The notes under the pieces are model-generated. The model ran no database searches. It saw only the letters and a program-made list of their open reading frames with translations, and was not told the origin of the DNA. Below are positions 16,901 to 25,864 of a DNA stretch of 44,715 bases, one piece after another. Position 1 is the first letter of the stretch, and every line of letters begins with the position of its first letter. Made by a program: the position numbers and the translations under genes. The stretch comes from an uncultured Collinsella sp. (GTDB lineage: Bacteria; Actinomycetota; Coriobacteriia; Coriobacteriales; Coriobacteriaceae), in assembly GCA_900542305.1 (NCBI GenBank), contig UQMU01000020.1, forward strand, positions 1-44,715. Reading direction: 5' to 3'.

Positions 16901-17404
16901 TACGACGGGTGGCACCTATGGAAAGCAGATATCCCGACGGACAAGTCCGTCACGCTCGATACGAAAGAGATTGATCTTACAGACAACGCCGTCATCACGG
17001 GCATCCGTTTTGAATACGGTACGGTAGCCGCCGACTTTACAACCAGAAGCGAGGCGGGCTCTTGGACCCGGGATGACCTTAAAGACGAACATGACGATCT
17101 TGACGATGCCAAGGCGGCCCTTAGCTCGGATGCCCGAGGCGCAGTCGTGCATATGCAGGCAACGTCGTCCTATACGCCCCAAACCGCACTTGCCAACAGC
17201 GCGCACGTCGATCTTTGTCGCAACGGCGGTGGCGATAAACTCGAGGCGCATGATGAGGACCGCGTCATCCAACGATGCGCCCTGCCTCAGAACCTGCCGG
17301 CAACGGGGTCTGTTACCGTCGCCGCATGCATCACCGCACTCCTGACCTCGGGCACTGCGGCCCTATGGTTCGCTCGCCTTAAGTCAGCCACAAAGAAGCG
17401 CTAG
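13973..17404 (+). CDS. Thioester-domain (TQxA) and Cna_B/SpaA-repeat surface adhesin with LPATG anchor
   Basis: This 1143-residue protein begins with a signal peptide (about 1-36, LLLLLFFLIGCLAPGAALA). The N-terminal domain has YC at residues 69-70 and TQIAVW at 127-132. These are the Cys and Gln of the internal thioester found in covalent-binding adhesins of Gram-positive bacteria. At least six Cna_B/SpaA-like modules follow, marked by E-box repeats: ETKAPAGY (about 271), ESKAPEGY (367), REVAETVPEGF (491), HEASAKEPYL (601), ETQAPEGYLL (710) and RETMSPRTYNL (804). A different larger domain lies at about 830-1090. The LPATG sorting signal is at 1108, with a hydrophobic helix and a basic tail. 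It is probably a covalent surface adhesin or pilus-tip-like protein; no sortase gene is next to it. The ATG has AAGGAG 5 bases upstream. Confidence 0.88.
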   Translation: MSNAPTHSVHSAIATGPLLLLLFFLIGCLAPGAALAVDGSDALNFRTISDGCGPFGVGKYEAQDTSISYCMNQDCPGPSKPGGPWRTYNQGWTWLDDEFAAIVCHGYPSNTSFGGHNLSPDLARAATQIAVWMLNGTTRPDGTYSYTNSKGVARSGRFYENAEAVAAARWLYDSAKSGSIKAAPHRARRYHGPVSGEGRHQDMLYVLPAVSVSFQKQSSQADITAGNDAYRLGSATFDIFESAGDARVGTIQTDENGHAQATLSPNTAYYLVETKAPAGYIPRSDRIAFTTQNSGEHVTVNEQPGTITLRIAKVDAATDAGAQVGASLAGAEFTCVSQSTPGWTRTLTTDENGRAILNDVPLGTFTIYESKAPEGYLIANDCWSYTVGAEQLGDTGIVELESRIPNIPIAFDLEISKFKDHGDNDESGLEQPAGGVVFEVVSNSSQQVVGTLTTNVYGFASTKDQPEAWFGAGKRPAGAHGAIPYDRAGYTVREVAETVPEGFKQAGEWTITAEQSTDGAELQYIIDNHALSTHLQIVKRDAQTGGTVPLAGFTFQLLDSHHEPVSQTCWYPAHNVMNTFTTDTAGAVTLPESLNPGTYYVHEASAKEPYLRGEDLEITIPADRNLTPVAVASFYDNAATGSIEIIKTDVVDGRALAGATFDIRADGDIVRTDGSIVALDGETVATVTTDERGHARVDHLSLGCGTATYEVVETQAPEGYLLNPTPHTVKLSYADQQTPVIEVHLDVSNDYTKLDVSKVDACGGQEVTGAELVLCDSNGNEIDSWTSSGKPHRIEHLSPGTYTLRETMSPRTYNLAEEITFEVKATGEVQTMAMKDAPIEIRGSIDKRQEIAQPVVSKLVANGDGKNRAKVRADTQGAFSYTIDAKNESSTWVDELTITDDLECAKDGAAKLVAVETPIAIGDLNGLCNVWYRTSPAGTSDTGKQVNATLDDGHRNPWLETEEVTKLLGDDVRLVDYDGWHLWKADIPTDKSVTLDTKEIDLTDNAVITGIRFEYGTVAADFTTRSEAGSWTRDDLKDEHDDLDDAKAALSSDARGAVVHMQATSSYTPQTALANSAHVDLCRNGGGDKLEAHDEDRVIQRCALPQNLPATGSVTVAACITALLTSGTAALWFARLKSATKKR

Positions 17405-17410
17405 CACGAT

Positions 17411-17446
17411 AAAAAAGCGGGCGAGCCAGTCTCCCGGCTCGCCCGC
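17411..17446 (-). terminator. Terminator between convergent adhesin and M28 operons
   Basis: GCGGGCGAGCC (17417-17427) pairs perfectly with GGCTCGCCCGC (17436-17446). On the reverse strand six T follow (17416-17411). It ends the leftward pair of genes and may stop the adhesin transcript as well. Confidence 0.85.
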
Positions 17447-17469
17447 CTTGGGCATAAACGATGAATCGG

Positions 17470-17688
17470 CTATTCAGCAGATGACGAACCGCCATCGATG
17501 GCTGCCTGATCGGACTCGGAAATACCGTCGGCACCCAAACTTTGCTCTTGCTCCACCTCTTCGTTCATTGTCGTCTCGGGCGTCGAGCCCTTAACGCCAA
17601 CGACATACGCGGCCCCAAAACCCAATGCGATAGCGATCAGGGTCAAAATCAGATAGATGGGCCAATGGCGCTTGATGTACGAAAACAC
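17470..17688 (-). CDS. Small single-pass membrane protein of unknown function (72 aa)
   Basis: The protein begins MFSYIKRHWPIYLILTLIAI and continues into one transmembrane helix (about 10-32), followed by an acidic soluble tail rich in E, S and D. No family was recognised. It starts with GTG, with AAGGAG 5 bases upstream, and lies 22 bases after the M28-like gene, so the two are almost certainly co-transcribed. It may be a partner of that membrane protein (inference from context only). Confidence 0.7.
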   Translation of the reverse strand: MFSYIKRHWPIYLILTLIAIALGFGAAYVVGVKGSTPETTMNEEVEQEQSLGADGISESDQAAIDGGSSSAE

Positions 17689-17710
17689 GCTGACTCCTTA
17701 GCGGGTCTGT

Positions 17711-20700
17711 CTACGAACGACGAATGACCTCGGTCACGACCTCGGACACCGTAGCGATATTGGTCGGATTGACGTTGTACGGCAGGTCATCCTCGGTGCG
17801 AGCGCAGGCAAGGCGCGGGCCGTCCACACCGGCGATCGTAAGGGCGCGACGGCTCGCCTCGAGCGCTGCGGATGCATCGGTTTTTGCATAGGGCATCTCG
17901 AACGCGCCGCAATCGACGTGGAACGACTTACACACCTTGCTGACAAGGTTCATGATGCGGCGATCGCCCTTAAACAGCTGCTGCTCGCCCTCGACCGTTA
18001 CTACCGAAAGCCTGCCGGCACCGATAGACTCGAGATTGATGAAGAACACACCGCGGAGCTTGTCACGATGCGAGGCCAAAAACGCCCTCATGCCGGCGCC
18101 GTCGCAATCGGACGCGCCCGTTGCGACGAACCAGATATCGTGGCCGAGCAGCTCATCGTCACCCATGGAGGCAACAGCCGAGAGCATATCCTCGGCAGAA
18201 GCACCATCGGAGGAGGTGGCGCCGCCCTTCCAACCGTCGTCGTCATCCTCAAAGTTATCCCACGAGCCAATGCCGCGACCAGACTTCTTGGCATCGTAAT
18301 CGTCTTCGACGCCCAGCCAGTCGCTCATGCTGTCCTGCTCGTTCTTCTTTTTGCGACCGAACAAGCCACCCAGGCCACGCTTCTGCGGCTTGGCGCCCGT
18401 CGAAGCAGGAGCCGAGATGGTCTCGAGCGGTTGTGCGCCCGAGGAGATGGGCATGGGGGTCGCGACCGGTGCCGATGTGGGCTCGGGGCCCTGCGCCGTC
18501 GCAAAGGGATCATTTGTCTGTGCCGAAGGATCGGGAAGATCGAACAGCGACGTTCGGGACGCGACGTTGGCCTGTTGCATCGAAGGCAGCGACGGATCGG
18601 GGACCGAGGCCAGCGGCGACGAAGAGGGCGCGGGCGCGGAGGCCGGATCGGGGATATTCATTTGCTGGCGCGGAGGCACCTGAGACGAAATCTGCGCCAT
18701 GAGGGAGTCAACTGTCTCGTCCTGCGTGGGAGCGGCATTGGCCACCGTGGCACCGGGGTCGCTCGGCGCGGGCATGGTGAAGATCTGCGTAGAATAAGGC
18801 CTGGACTCATCCGTCTTGGGAGCCTCGCCAATCGCAGGGGGCTCCTGTTCCATAACACGAGCCTCGACCTGCTCGGGTGCGCTGGCCTCAACGGAATCGG
18901 CCTCGTCGATAACCGAATCATCGGCGGCGTCCTGAGCACCATCGGAGATGGGGAGGGGTTCAGCAATTGCGGTGCCCTGCTTCTCAAACGTCATCGTGGC
19001 ATCGAATGACATGGTGCCATCGGCCGGCTGCGGAGCCTCGAAGGACGTCGTGGCGTCGGCAACGTCAGCGGATGTCGGCTGCGGAGCCTCGAAGGACGTC
19101 GTGGCGTCGGCGACATCGACAGGCTCCGGCTGTTCGGCCTCGCCCTGCTCGAACTCCTGTGCCGCACGCTCACGCTCGGCCTCGGCGGCCTGCTGCTGGG
19201 CGATGGCCTCCCGCTCGGCGGCCTCGCGGGCAGCGGCGCGTTTTTCCTCAAAGTCGTCGACGAACTTCTTGCCCTTCGCAAAGGCACCCTTAAAGAAGCT
19301 TGAAGCGCTGGCACCAATCGAGGAGAACGCAGAAGCGATATCGGCATGGGGCGTTGTCGAGGGAAGCTCGGCCGAGAAATCGGTGTCGCTCTCATAGGAC
19401 ACGCGCTGCGGATACTCGTCATAGTCTTCGTCGGCGGTCTCGTCTTCAACCTGTGCCGGAGCGGCAGGTGCCAGAATATCCAGACCGGCTGCAGAATCGA
19501 GCGCGGGCTTTGCGTCAGACTCCGCGGCAGCAACAGGGGCAGCGACCGGCTCAGCGGGAGCAACAGCCGTATTGGCCGCGGGCGCAGGCTCCTGTGCAAC
19601 GAGAGCAGGCTCCGGCTCAAACGTCGGCTCCTCGCCCTCTTCGTAATCGAGCGTGCAGGACTCGGGAAGCATGCCGAGCGCTCGGATGGCATCCGAACCA
19701 AAGCGGATATTGCCGGCGGCATTGCGATAGAGCTTGGGCTTGGGCTCGGCGACTTCGACCACCGCGGGCTCCTCCGCCGGCTCGGCGGAGGACTTTTCCT
19801 CGGTGGACACTTCGGCCTGGGCAGTCTGGTCTTGAGCCTCGGGCGCGATAACGCCGATTAGCGTCTCGTCGGCAGAGGCGCCCTCAAAACCATCGATCTG
19901 TCCATCAAAAGTCTCGTCCTGCTCGGGTGCGTCGACAGGCGCAACCGGCTGGCCAAACTCGTCCTCGTCGTAGGAAGGTTCCTCATATTCAATGGTGTTG
20001 CCGTAGTCGTTTTGCTGCTGGGCCGCGGCATACTCGGCCGCCGCGCGCGCCATTTCCTCGGCGCGACGCTTCTGCTCGCCAAAATAGGTATCGAATGGAA
20101 TGTCGTCGGGGAACTCGTTTTCGCCCTGATAGGGGGCAACGTTGTCCATGACACCGAGCATGGCGGCAACAGAGGACTTGTTGCACACCGCGCCAGACGT
20201 ATAGGGGAGCACAAAACGATTGGAGATGATATTGGCGGCGTTGGCCAGCGCCACAAGGGAGGCCAGGATAGCGACAACCCACAGCAGCACCTTGAGCACG
20301 CCGGGAAGCGGCAGGATACGCAGGATGGCGACAGCCGCGGGCGCAATCGTGGCGACAGGCAGGAGCTTGGCGATGAGCGCGCGATACGGGGCGTAGGGCT
20401 CGCGAGCAAGGAGCTCGGCACGGGGAGAATCATAGTGCGCCACCACGACGACTGGGCGGTTGCGCGGAGACGCAAGCGGGCCCGAGGCCTTGTGATAGGC
20501 GATGACATTTTGGCTCACACCGGTCTTTCCCAGGCGCGAAACCACGGGATGCCCCGTGCGCTCGAGCACGTAGAGCACGGCACCGACAATGGCCAGCAAG
20601 GTGCCGACCAAGCCAATGCCGCCGCCGATGCCCATCAGCAAGGCGCCGGCAAACGCCAGGATACCGGTAACGGCAAACGCCAACCTGCTGGGTGCGGGAG

Positions 20701-20848
20701 CATTAAATTCCTGCACCTCGGGGTCAAAGCCGTGGTTGCGGAAAATCTGAGCGATATCCTCGGCAGCCAGGCGCTCTTCTTCACTGCACGCCGGCGTAAT
20801 GCCGGTGTTCTGCAGCAGGTGGTTAATATAGTTCTGGGTGTTCGCCAT
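17711..20848 (-). CDS. Membrane M28-peptidase-like protein with a very long acidic disordered insert; metal site appears degraded
   Basis: This 1045-residue protein starts at an ATG with GGAG 5 bases upstream (the frame extends further but without support). Order: an M28-like start, two hydrophobic blocks (about 55-97 and 155-208), and VVVVAHYDSPR (His138, Asp140) like the first M28 metal motif. About 650 residues of acidic A/E/P/Q-rich disordered sequence follow (about 240-890), then the M28 C-terminal half (about 903-1045). The other ligand motifs look altered. GAxDNxSG reads SGAVCNKSSVAAML (218-231). The catalytic EExGLxGS reads TGASDCDGAGM. NLDM reads NLESIG. SDH reads TDA. It is probably not an active aminopeptidase and may be a binding or scaffold protein. 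It is co-transcribed with the small membrane protein downstream. Confidence 0.72.
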   Translation of the reverse strand: MANTQNYINHLLQNTGITPACSEEERLAAEDIAQIFRNHGFDPEVQEFNAPAPSRLAFAVTGILAFAGALLMGIGGGIGLVGTLLAIVGAVLYVLERTGHPVVSRLGKTGVSQNVIAYHKASGPLASPRNRPVVVVAHYDSPRAELLAREPYAPYRALIAKLLPVATIAPAAVAILRILPLPGVLKVLLWVVAILASLVALANAANIISNRFVLPYTSGAVCNKSSVAAMLGVMDNVAPYQGENEFPDDIPFDTYFGEQKRRAEEMARAAAEYAAAQQQNDYGNTIEYEEPSYDEDEFGQPVAPVDAPEQDETFDGQIDGFEGASADETLIGVIAPEAQDQTAQAEVSTEEKSSAEPAEEPAVVEVAEPKPKLYRNAAGNIRFGSDAIRALGMLPESCTLDYEEGEEPTFEPEPALVAQEPAPAANTAVAPAEPVAAPVAAAESDAKPALDSAAGLDILAPAAPAQVEDETADEDYDEYPQRVSYESDTDFSAELPSTTPHADIASAFSSIGASASSFFKGAFAKGKKFVDDFEEKRAAAREAAEREAIAQQQAAEAERERAAQEFEQGEAEQPEPVDVADATTSFEAPQPTSADVADATTSFEAPQPADGTMSFDATMTFEKQGTAIAEPLPISDGAQDAADDSVIDEADSVEASAPEQVEARVMEQEPPAIGEAPKTDESRPYSTQIFTMPAPSDPGATVANAAPTQDETVDSLMAQISSQVPPRQQMNIPDPASAPAPSSSPLASVPDPSLPSMQQANVASRTSLFDLPDPSAQTNDPFATAQGPEPTSAPVATPMPISSGAQPLETISAPASTGAKPQKRGLGGLFGRKKKNEQDSMSDWLGVEDDYDAKKSGRGIGSWDNFEDDDDGWKGGATSSDGASAEDMLSAVASMGDDELLGHDIWFVATGASDCDGAGMRAFLASHRDKLRGVFFINLESIGAGRLSVVTVEGEQQLFKGDRRIMNLVSKVCKSFHVDCGAFEMPYAKTDASAALEASRRALTIAGVDGPRLACARTEDDLPYNVNPTNIATVSEVVTEVIRRS

Positions 20849-21046
20849 GTGCGCTCCACATCCATAATCCGACAAATAGGCCCAATGCATGCACATTAGA
20901 ACCGTATATAGTCGAAAGTATACCCCGAGCGAGCGCAAACGACCGAATTCGGGGCATCTTAACGCCGCGAGCGGACAAGGATATAGCCTAATCTCCATAT
21001 CGGACTAAAATCATGGCATCAAACGACCTTCTCATGCGAGGATTCT

Positions 21047-22069
21047 ATGACGGCAAGCGACGCGACCGCGACAATTAAAAAGAGGAATTCGGAGCCCGGT
21101 TTCGATAAAACGGCTCAGCGCATCCTCAATCTTTTCTTTGTGCTCAACAGCTCCCCCGAACCGCTGACGACCGAGCAGATCGTCTTGGATTCTGACCTGG
21201 GATATGGCTCGGGCAATATCGACTCGGATAAGCGCAAGTTTCGGCGCGATCGTGACAAACTGCTCGAGCGTGGCATCTTAATCAAGGAGGTTCGCCCCGC
21301 CGGTGCGCAGGAGACCGAGGAAAGCTCGTGGACAATCGACCGCGAGCACACGTTTGCTGCAGGCGGCCTCATCACCGCAGACGACGCCGATATCCTACTC
21401 AACGCCATCGACCAGACGCTAGCGGCCGGCTCTTCCACCTTTGCCGCGCCGCTTGCCGATATTCGCTCCAAAATTGCCTACCTCACCGGCAGGACGACGG
21501 TGGACGAAGTACCGATCCGCCGCTCTCCCACCGTCGATGCGGTATGGAGCGCCTTTGCCGAGCGATGCGCGCTGCGATTTTTATATCAGAACGGACGCGG
21601 CGAGCAGAAAGAACGTACCGTCTGTGTCTACGGCATGTTCGAACGCGAGGGCGTGGCGTACTTCTGCGGCCTCGACAATGTCACCGACGACATCAGGACA
21701 TTCCGCTGCGACCGTATCGTTCGCGCATGGCGTCCTTCGAAGGCCTACGCCATCCCTGCGGACTTCAATCTCAACGACTATCTGTTCTTTGAATTCGATT
21801 TCGCCGACCGACCGCCCGTTGCAGCCACGTTCTCGTTCGCCCCTCAGACGCAGATCGATATGATCAACGGCCTCACGCGCGGGCGAGGTGAGCTCACACA
21901 CACCGATGCGGGATGGATCTGGACCGTTGACGTGCGCGACCTTGAAGCCGCCGCCTCATTTTGCATGGCCCACGCCATGGACGGCATGAGGCCCATGGCC
22001 CCCAAATCGCTCAAGCAGGCGTGGAACCACCTCATTGAAAGGACGGTGCACGAGTATGCCCGTGCGTAA
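21047..22069 (+). CDS. WYL-domain transcriptional regulator (first of a PafBC-like pair)
   Basis: This 340-residue protein has an N-terminal helix-turn-helix (about 20-85: KTAQRILNLFFVLNSSPEPL, then TTEQI, with a DKRKFRRDRDKL helix) and a central WYL domain (about 175-245: LRFLYQNGRGEQ...YGMFEREGVAYF...FRCDRI). In actinobacteria, adjacent WYL proteins PafB and PafC form a DNA-damage-responsive activator that does not need LexA. The tandem arrangement here resembles that pair, but this is inference from architecture. The ATG has AGGA upstream. The next gene starts inside its last codons (14-base overlap), indicating coupled translation. Confidence 0.82.
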   Translation: MTASDATATIKKRNSEPGFDKTAQRILNLFFVLNSSPEPLTTEQIVLDSDLGYGSGNIDSDKRKFRRDRDKLLERGILIKEVRPAGAQETEESSWTIDREHTFAAGGLITADDADILLNAIDQTLAAGSSTFAAPLADIRSKIAYLTGRTTVDEVPIRRSPTVDAVWSAFAERCALRFLYQNGRGEQKERTVCVYGMFEREGVAYFCGLDNVTDDIRTFRCDRIVRAWRPSKAYAIPADFNLNDYLFFEFDFADRPPVAATFSFAPQTQIDMINGLTRGRGELTHTDAGWIWTVDVRDLEAAASFCMAHAMDGMRPMAPKSLKQAWNHLIERTVHEYARA

Positions 22070-22973
22070 ACTCACCAGCGAGCAGAGACTCTCGCGCGCC
22101 ATCGACATCATGGAGGCCCTCTACGCCGCCGGCGAGAGCGGCATGACACGAACCGAGATTTGCGGCCGCTTTGACATCACGGGAGTATCGCTCGACGAGA
22201 TTCTCGAGATCGTCTCGACGCTCGCGGACCGAGAATCTGGTGCGCGCATCATCTGCGAATGCCACGGCGAGCGTGTGGTCCTCACTGGTGACGCCGGGCG
22301 TGTGCTACCGTTGCGCTTGAGTGCAGCCGAGGGCGCTGTGCTCAACCACGAACTTGAATCGTTGGGGATCGAGCCGCAGACGGCAGCTCGGATTCGACAC
22401 GCCCTTCTACCCGAAGAGCTCGGCTATAACCAGCGCGTCTTTGACACCGTCAACCACGGGTCGCACTGGCAGCAGCTGAGCTGTGCCATTCAGGACGGCG
22501 TTCGCTGCCGCATCTCATATCGCTCGATGGACGATGCACGGCCACGCGAGCGTCTGGTCGACCCCTTGCGCATTACGGCAAACGGCGACCAAACATACCT
22601 GATTGCCTGGGACATCACAGTCGATGAGCAGCGCACCTATCGCATGGATAAAATCGAGGGACTCGCCTTGACGGAAGACTCCGTCGTGCCTCACACACCG
22701 GACGTCGCATCCCTCCACGATTCCCTTGCCCGGACGCAGCGCAGCGCAAAGCTCTTGATGCCATTCGATATGGCGGAGCATCTGGACTGGGCCGGCATCA
22801 CCCTAATCGAGCGCGGCGGGGCAGACATGGCAACGGTAACTGTGCATTACGGCTCCGAGCGTTGGCTACTGAGCCAGGTAATCGCAGCGGGCGGAGCCAT
22901 CCGCATCTTGGATGACCCCGCCCTGTCAAAGCGCCTGTGCGATATGGCAAAAACCCTCGTCTGTCCGCTTTAG
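22056..22973 (+). CDS. WYL-domain transcriptional regulator (second of a PafBC-like pair)
   Basis: This 305-residue protein begins MPVRKLTSEQRLSRAIDIME. A helix-turn-helix lies in about 8-60 and the WYL domain in about 145-215 (CRISYRSMDDA...LVDPLRITANGDQTYLIAWD...YRMDKI). The ATG at 22056 is preferred over the TTG at 22035 because the protein then starts at the helical domain; it overlaps the end of the first WYL gene. Its stop codon overlaps that of the convergent DinG-like gene by 4 bases, so transcripts meet end to end. It probably forms a heterodimer with its neighbour. Confidence 0.82.
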   Translation: MPVRKLTSEQRLSRAIDIMEALYAAGESGMTRTEICGRFDITGVSLDEILEIVSTLADRESGARIICECHGERVVLTGDAGRVLPLRLSAAEGAVLNHELESLGIEPQTAARIRHALLPEELGYNQRVFDTVNHGSHWQQLSCAIQDGVRCRISYRSMDDARPRERLVDPLRITANGDQTYLIAWDITVDEQRTYRMDKIEGLALTEDSVVPHTPDVASLHDSLARTQRSAKLLMPFDMAEHLDWAGITLIERGGADMATVTVHYGSERWLLSQVIAAGGAIRILDDPALSKRLCDMAKTLVCPL

Positions 22974-25864
22974 CGCCGCCGCTCGTGGCGTGCGCGCCAC
23001 AGTTGCAGATAGTGCCCGATCTGCGCCGATTCGATGCGCTGGTAGGAGCTCGTGGGCAGCGACGTTAAGAACTTCTTTCCGTAGCCCTTCGTCACCAGGC
23101 GCGGGTCGGCCAGAATCAGCACGCCGCAATCGGTCGACGAGCGGATAAGGCGGCCGGCCGCCTGCTTGACCTCGAGCACCGCCTCGGGCAGCGAATAGCG
23201 CGCCCAAGCGCGGTCTTCGCGCAGGTTGCGCTCGCACGAGAGCGGGTCCGTGGGACTCGAGAACGGCAGCTTGGGAATGATGACGCAGCGCAGCGTCTCG
23301 CCGCTGGCGTCGAACCCCTCCCAGAAGGCCTTAAGCGCAAAAAGCGATGAAGTCGGCTCGTTGATAAACCGATCGCGCAGGCGACGAGGAGATGAGTTGC
23401 GCTGCTGGCAGTTGAGCTCCAGACCCGCACGGGCCATCTTGGGCTCAACGCGGGCGTACAGGTCTTCCATGTCGCGCCGATTGGTGAACAGTGTGAGCAC
23501 CGATCCGCCCATGGCAAGATGGGCGTCGACCAGCACGCGCTCGAGCGCCGTAAGATAGCTCTCGCGATCGCGCGGATCGGGGATATCGCCCGCAACGACT
23601 ACAGCCATGTTCGAATCGAAGTCGTAGCTCGAGTCCAAGTGCAGCGATGAGGATGTTGAAGCGCCGATGCGATCGAGGCCGACCGCGTGGTTAAAGTGTT
23701 CGAAGCTTTTGGACACCGTCATGGTCGCCGAGGCAAAGATAGCCGTGTGAACCTCGGGCAGCCACTCGGTTGCCAAGGCCTCGCCAATGTCGATGCGCTC
23801 TGCGGTCATTGACTCTCCGCCGGCACGCAGCCTGCGATTGACCTGCAGCGAATACACGTAGTGTTCATCGGTGCCATCAATGATGAGTTTGAGGTTCTCG
23901 GCCAGCTCGTGCAGGCGGCGCGAGATATCACCCAGGTCGACAACAACCTCGGACTTGTCGGCGGCGACGGCTTGCACCAGCGCGTCGACGCTCTTGTCAG
24001 CCTGTTCCAATACGTCGATGGCAGCGTAGGCCGACTGTAAGAAATCATGCCAGTCGTCAGATTCGCGCAGCTCGGGGCCAATCCATAGATTGGCATTGTC
24101 ATAACCCCCACGGGCACGGCGGCCGAGCTCGCGAACGCCATCGAACACGTCGGCGATTGCCATGCTCGCGCGCGCAACCGTCGACGTCGCCTTGGCAGTA
24201 AGGCCCAGATAGAGCGTAGAGCCCTCGGAGGTTGCCAAATCACGGGAGACCTGGCTTAGCGCACCGGTGCTCGAGCCACCCAGGCGCTCAAACAGAACGC
24301 GTGATTCGTCCGCCGACACCACGCGCGCCCACTGACGGCGCGCCTCGCGCTCGATGGAATGGGCCTCGTCGATTACCCAATGACGAATCGGAGGTAAAAT
24401 CCTGCCCTCGGCCGCGACATTGCGGAACAGCAGGGAATGGTTGGTGACCACCACGTCGGCATGCGCTGCACGACGGCGAGCGCCGTGGACCAAACATTTA
24501 TCAGGGAAAAACGGGCAGAGGCGACGAGCACACTCGCGCGAGGCCGTCGTAAAGTCGGGGCGGTTGACGCTGCGCCACCGAATGCCGAGCGAGTCGAGGT
24601 CGCCATCGGCTGATTGGCAGACGTACGCCATAATGACCGCGACCGCCGTGAGCGTGTCCGCCGGATCGCGCTTGGTGGTAATCTCGACCTGGCCGCGGCT
24701 CATGCGCTCAAGCTTGCGCAGGCATGGATAGTGGTCATACCCCTTGAGAGCGCAAAATGACAGGCCACCGTCCAGTTGCTCGGCAAGTTTTGGCAGCTCA
24801 TGGTACATGAGCTGGTCGGCAAGATTGTTCGATTTGGTCGCAATACCAACCGTGATGTTGTTACGGCGTGCTGCCTCGGCAAAAGGCACCAGATAGGCCA
24901 TCGATTTGCCGACGCCCGTGCCCGCCTCAATTACACGATGAGTGCCCGTGACCAGCGCATCGCGGACCTCGAGCGCCATCGCGATCTGCTCATCACGCGG
25001 CTCGTAGGTGGGATACATGCGATTGACCAGGCCACCTGGCGCATAGTCTGCCTCAATCTCCTCACGACTCGGCATCTTGAGTACCGGCAGTTCGTCGGCG
25101 TCCACCCGATCGTCGGCGCGATCGGCCTTGAGAACGTCAGCACGGGCGGCGCTGAGAGAGAAGATAGAACCAGGGTTCTGCCCCGCCAAGAATGAGAAGA
25201 TTGGACGATAGGACCAAGGCACGTCCGGATGCATGTCGGCTAGGCGCGCCATGAGGCCCTGAGGCAAGTCGGTGAGCGCCACGAGCAACACGCGCCATAC
25301 GCCACACAGGGCGTCGACGTCGGCATTGGCACGGTGTGATACCGAGTCACAGCCAAACAGATCGGCCATAAAAGACAACTTGTGCGATGCCAGGCGCGGA
25401 AGCGCGATGCGCGACAGCGCCAGCGAATCGATCCAGATATCGCTCACGTTGACGCCGCCTTTGACCGACTCGATAAACGAGCGGTCGAACGTGGCGTTAT
25501 GTGCGATTACCGGGCAACCACCGACAAAATCGGCGAGAGCGGCTACGGCCTCAACGGCCGACGGGGCATCTGCCACATCGGCATTTGTAATGCTCGTGAG
25601 CTCGGTGATCTCGGCGGGAATCAGCTGCTTGGGATGCACGAAGGTATCGAAGCGGTCGACGACCTCGCGGCCCGAAAGACGGGCCGCCGAGATCTCGATC
25701 AGCTCATTGTCCTGCACCGAAAGACCTGTGGTCTCGGTATCGAGGACAATCACATCTTCCTCGATAAGGCCGAAGGACTGCGTTTTGGCGCGTTCGGCAA
25801 GCGTGGCATAGGAGTCGATGACAAACTGCGGCGTTCCTGACGAAACCGCGTCCTCGATTAGCAT
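22970..25864 (-). CDS. dinG: DnaQ-like exonuclease fused to DinG-family (XPD-like) helicase
   Basis: This 964-residue protein has two parts. The N-terminal DEDDh exonuclease shows DTETTG (42-47), AHNATFD (about 121-127) and HRANAD (177-182). The C-terminal superfamily 2 helicase shows Walker A GTGVGKS (315-321), a DEAH box in VIDEAHS, and a cysteine group (CALKGYDHYPC, CARRLC, DKC) suited to the iron-sulphur cluster of XPD/DinG helicases. DinG unwinds DNA with 5' tails and R-loops in repair. The same fusion is common in Firmicutes and actinobacteria. The ATG overlaps the ddl stop (ATGCTAA), so translation is coupled. It converges on a WYL pair possibly concerned with DNA damage. Confidence 0.93.
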   Translation of the reverse strand: MLIEDAVSSGTPQFVIDSYATLAERAKTQSFGLIEEDVIVLDTETTGLSVQDNELIEISAARLSGREVVDRFDTFVHPKQLIPAEITELTSITNADVADAPSAVEAVAALADFVGGCPVIAHNATFDRSFIESVKGGVNVSDIWIDSLALSRIALPRLASHKLSFMADLFGCDSVSHRANADVDALCGVWRVLLVALTDLPQGLMARLADMHPDVPWSYRPIFSFLAGQNPGSIFSLSAARADVLKADRADDRVDADELPVLKMPSREEIEADYAPGGLVNRMYPTYEPRDEQIAMALEVRDALVTGTHRVIEAGTGVGKSMAYLVPFAEAARRNNITVGIATKSNNLADQLMYHELPKLAEQLDGGLSFCALKGYDHYPCLRKLERMSRGQVEITTKRDPADTLTAVAVIMAYVCQSADGDLDSLGIRWRSVNRPDFTTASRECARRLCPFFPDKCLVHGARRRAAHADVVVTNHSLLFRNVAAEGRILPPIRHWVIDEAHSIEREARRQWARVVSADESRVLFERLGGSSTGALSQVSRDLATSEGSTLYLGLTAKATSTVARASMAIADVFDGVRELGRRARGGYDNANLWIGPELRESDDWHDFLQSAYAAIDVLEQADKSVDALVQAVAADKSEVVVDLGDISRRLHELAENLKLIIDGTDEHYVYSLQVNRRLRAGGESMTAERIDIGEALATEWLPEVHTAIFASATMTVSKSFEHFNHAVGLDRIGASTSSSLHLDSSYDFDSNMAVVVAGDIPDPRDRESYLTALERVLVDAHLAMGGSVLTLFTNRRDMEDLYARVEPKMARAGLELNCQQRNSSPRRLRDRFINEPTSSLFALKAFWEGFDASGETLRCVIIPKLPFSSPTDPLSCERNLREDRAWARYSLPEAVLEVKQAAGRLIRSSTDCGVLILADPRLVTKGYGKKFLTSLPTSSYQRIESAQIGHYLQLWRARHERRR

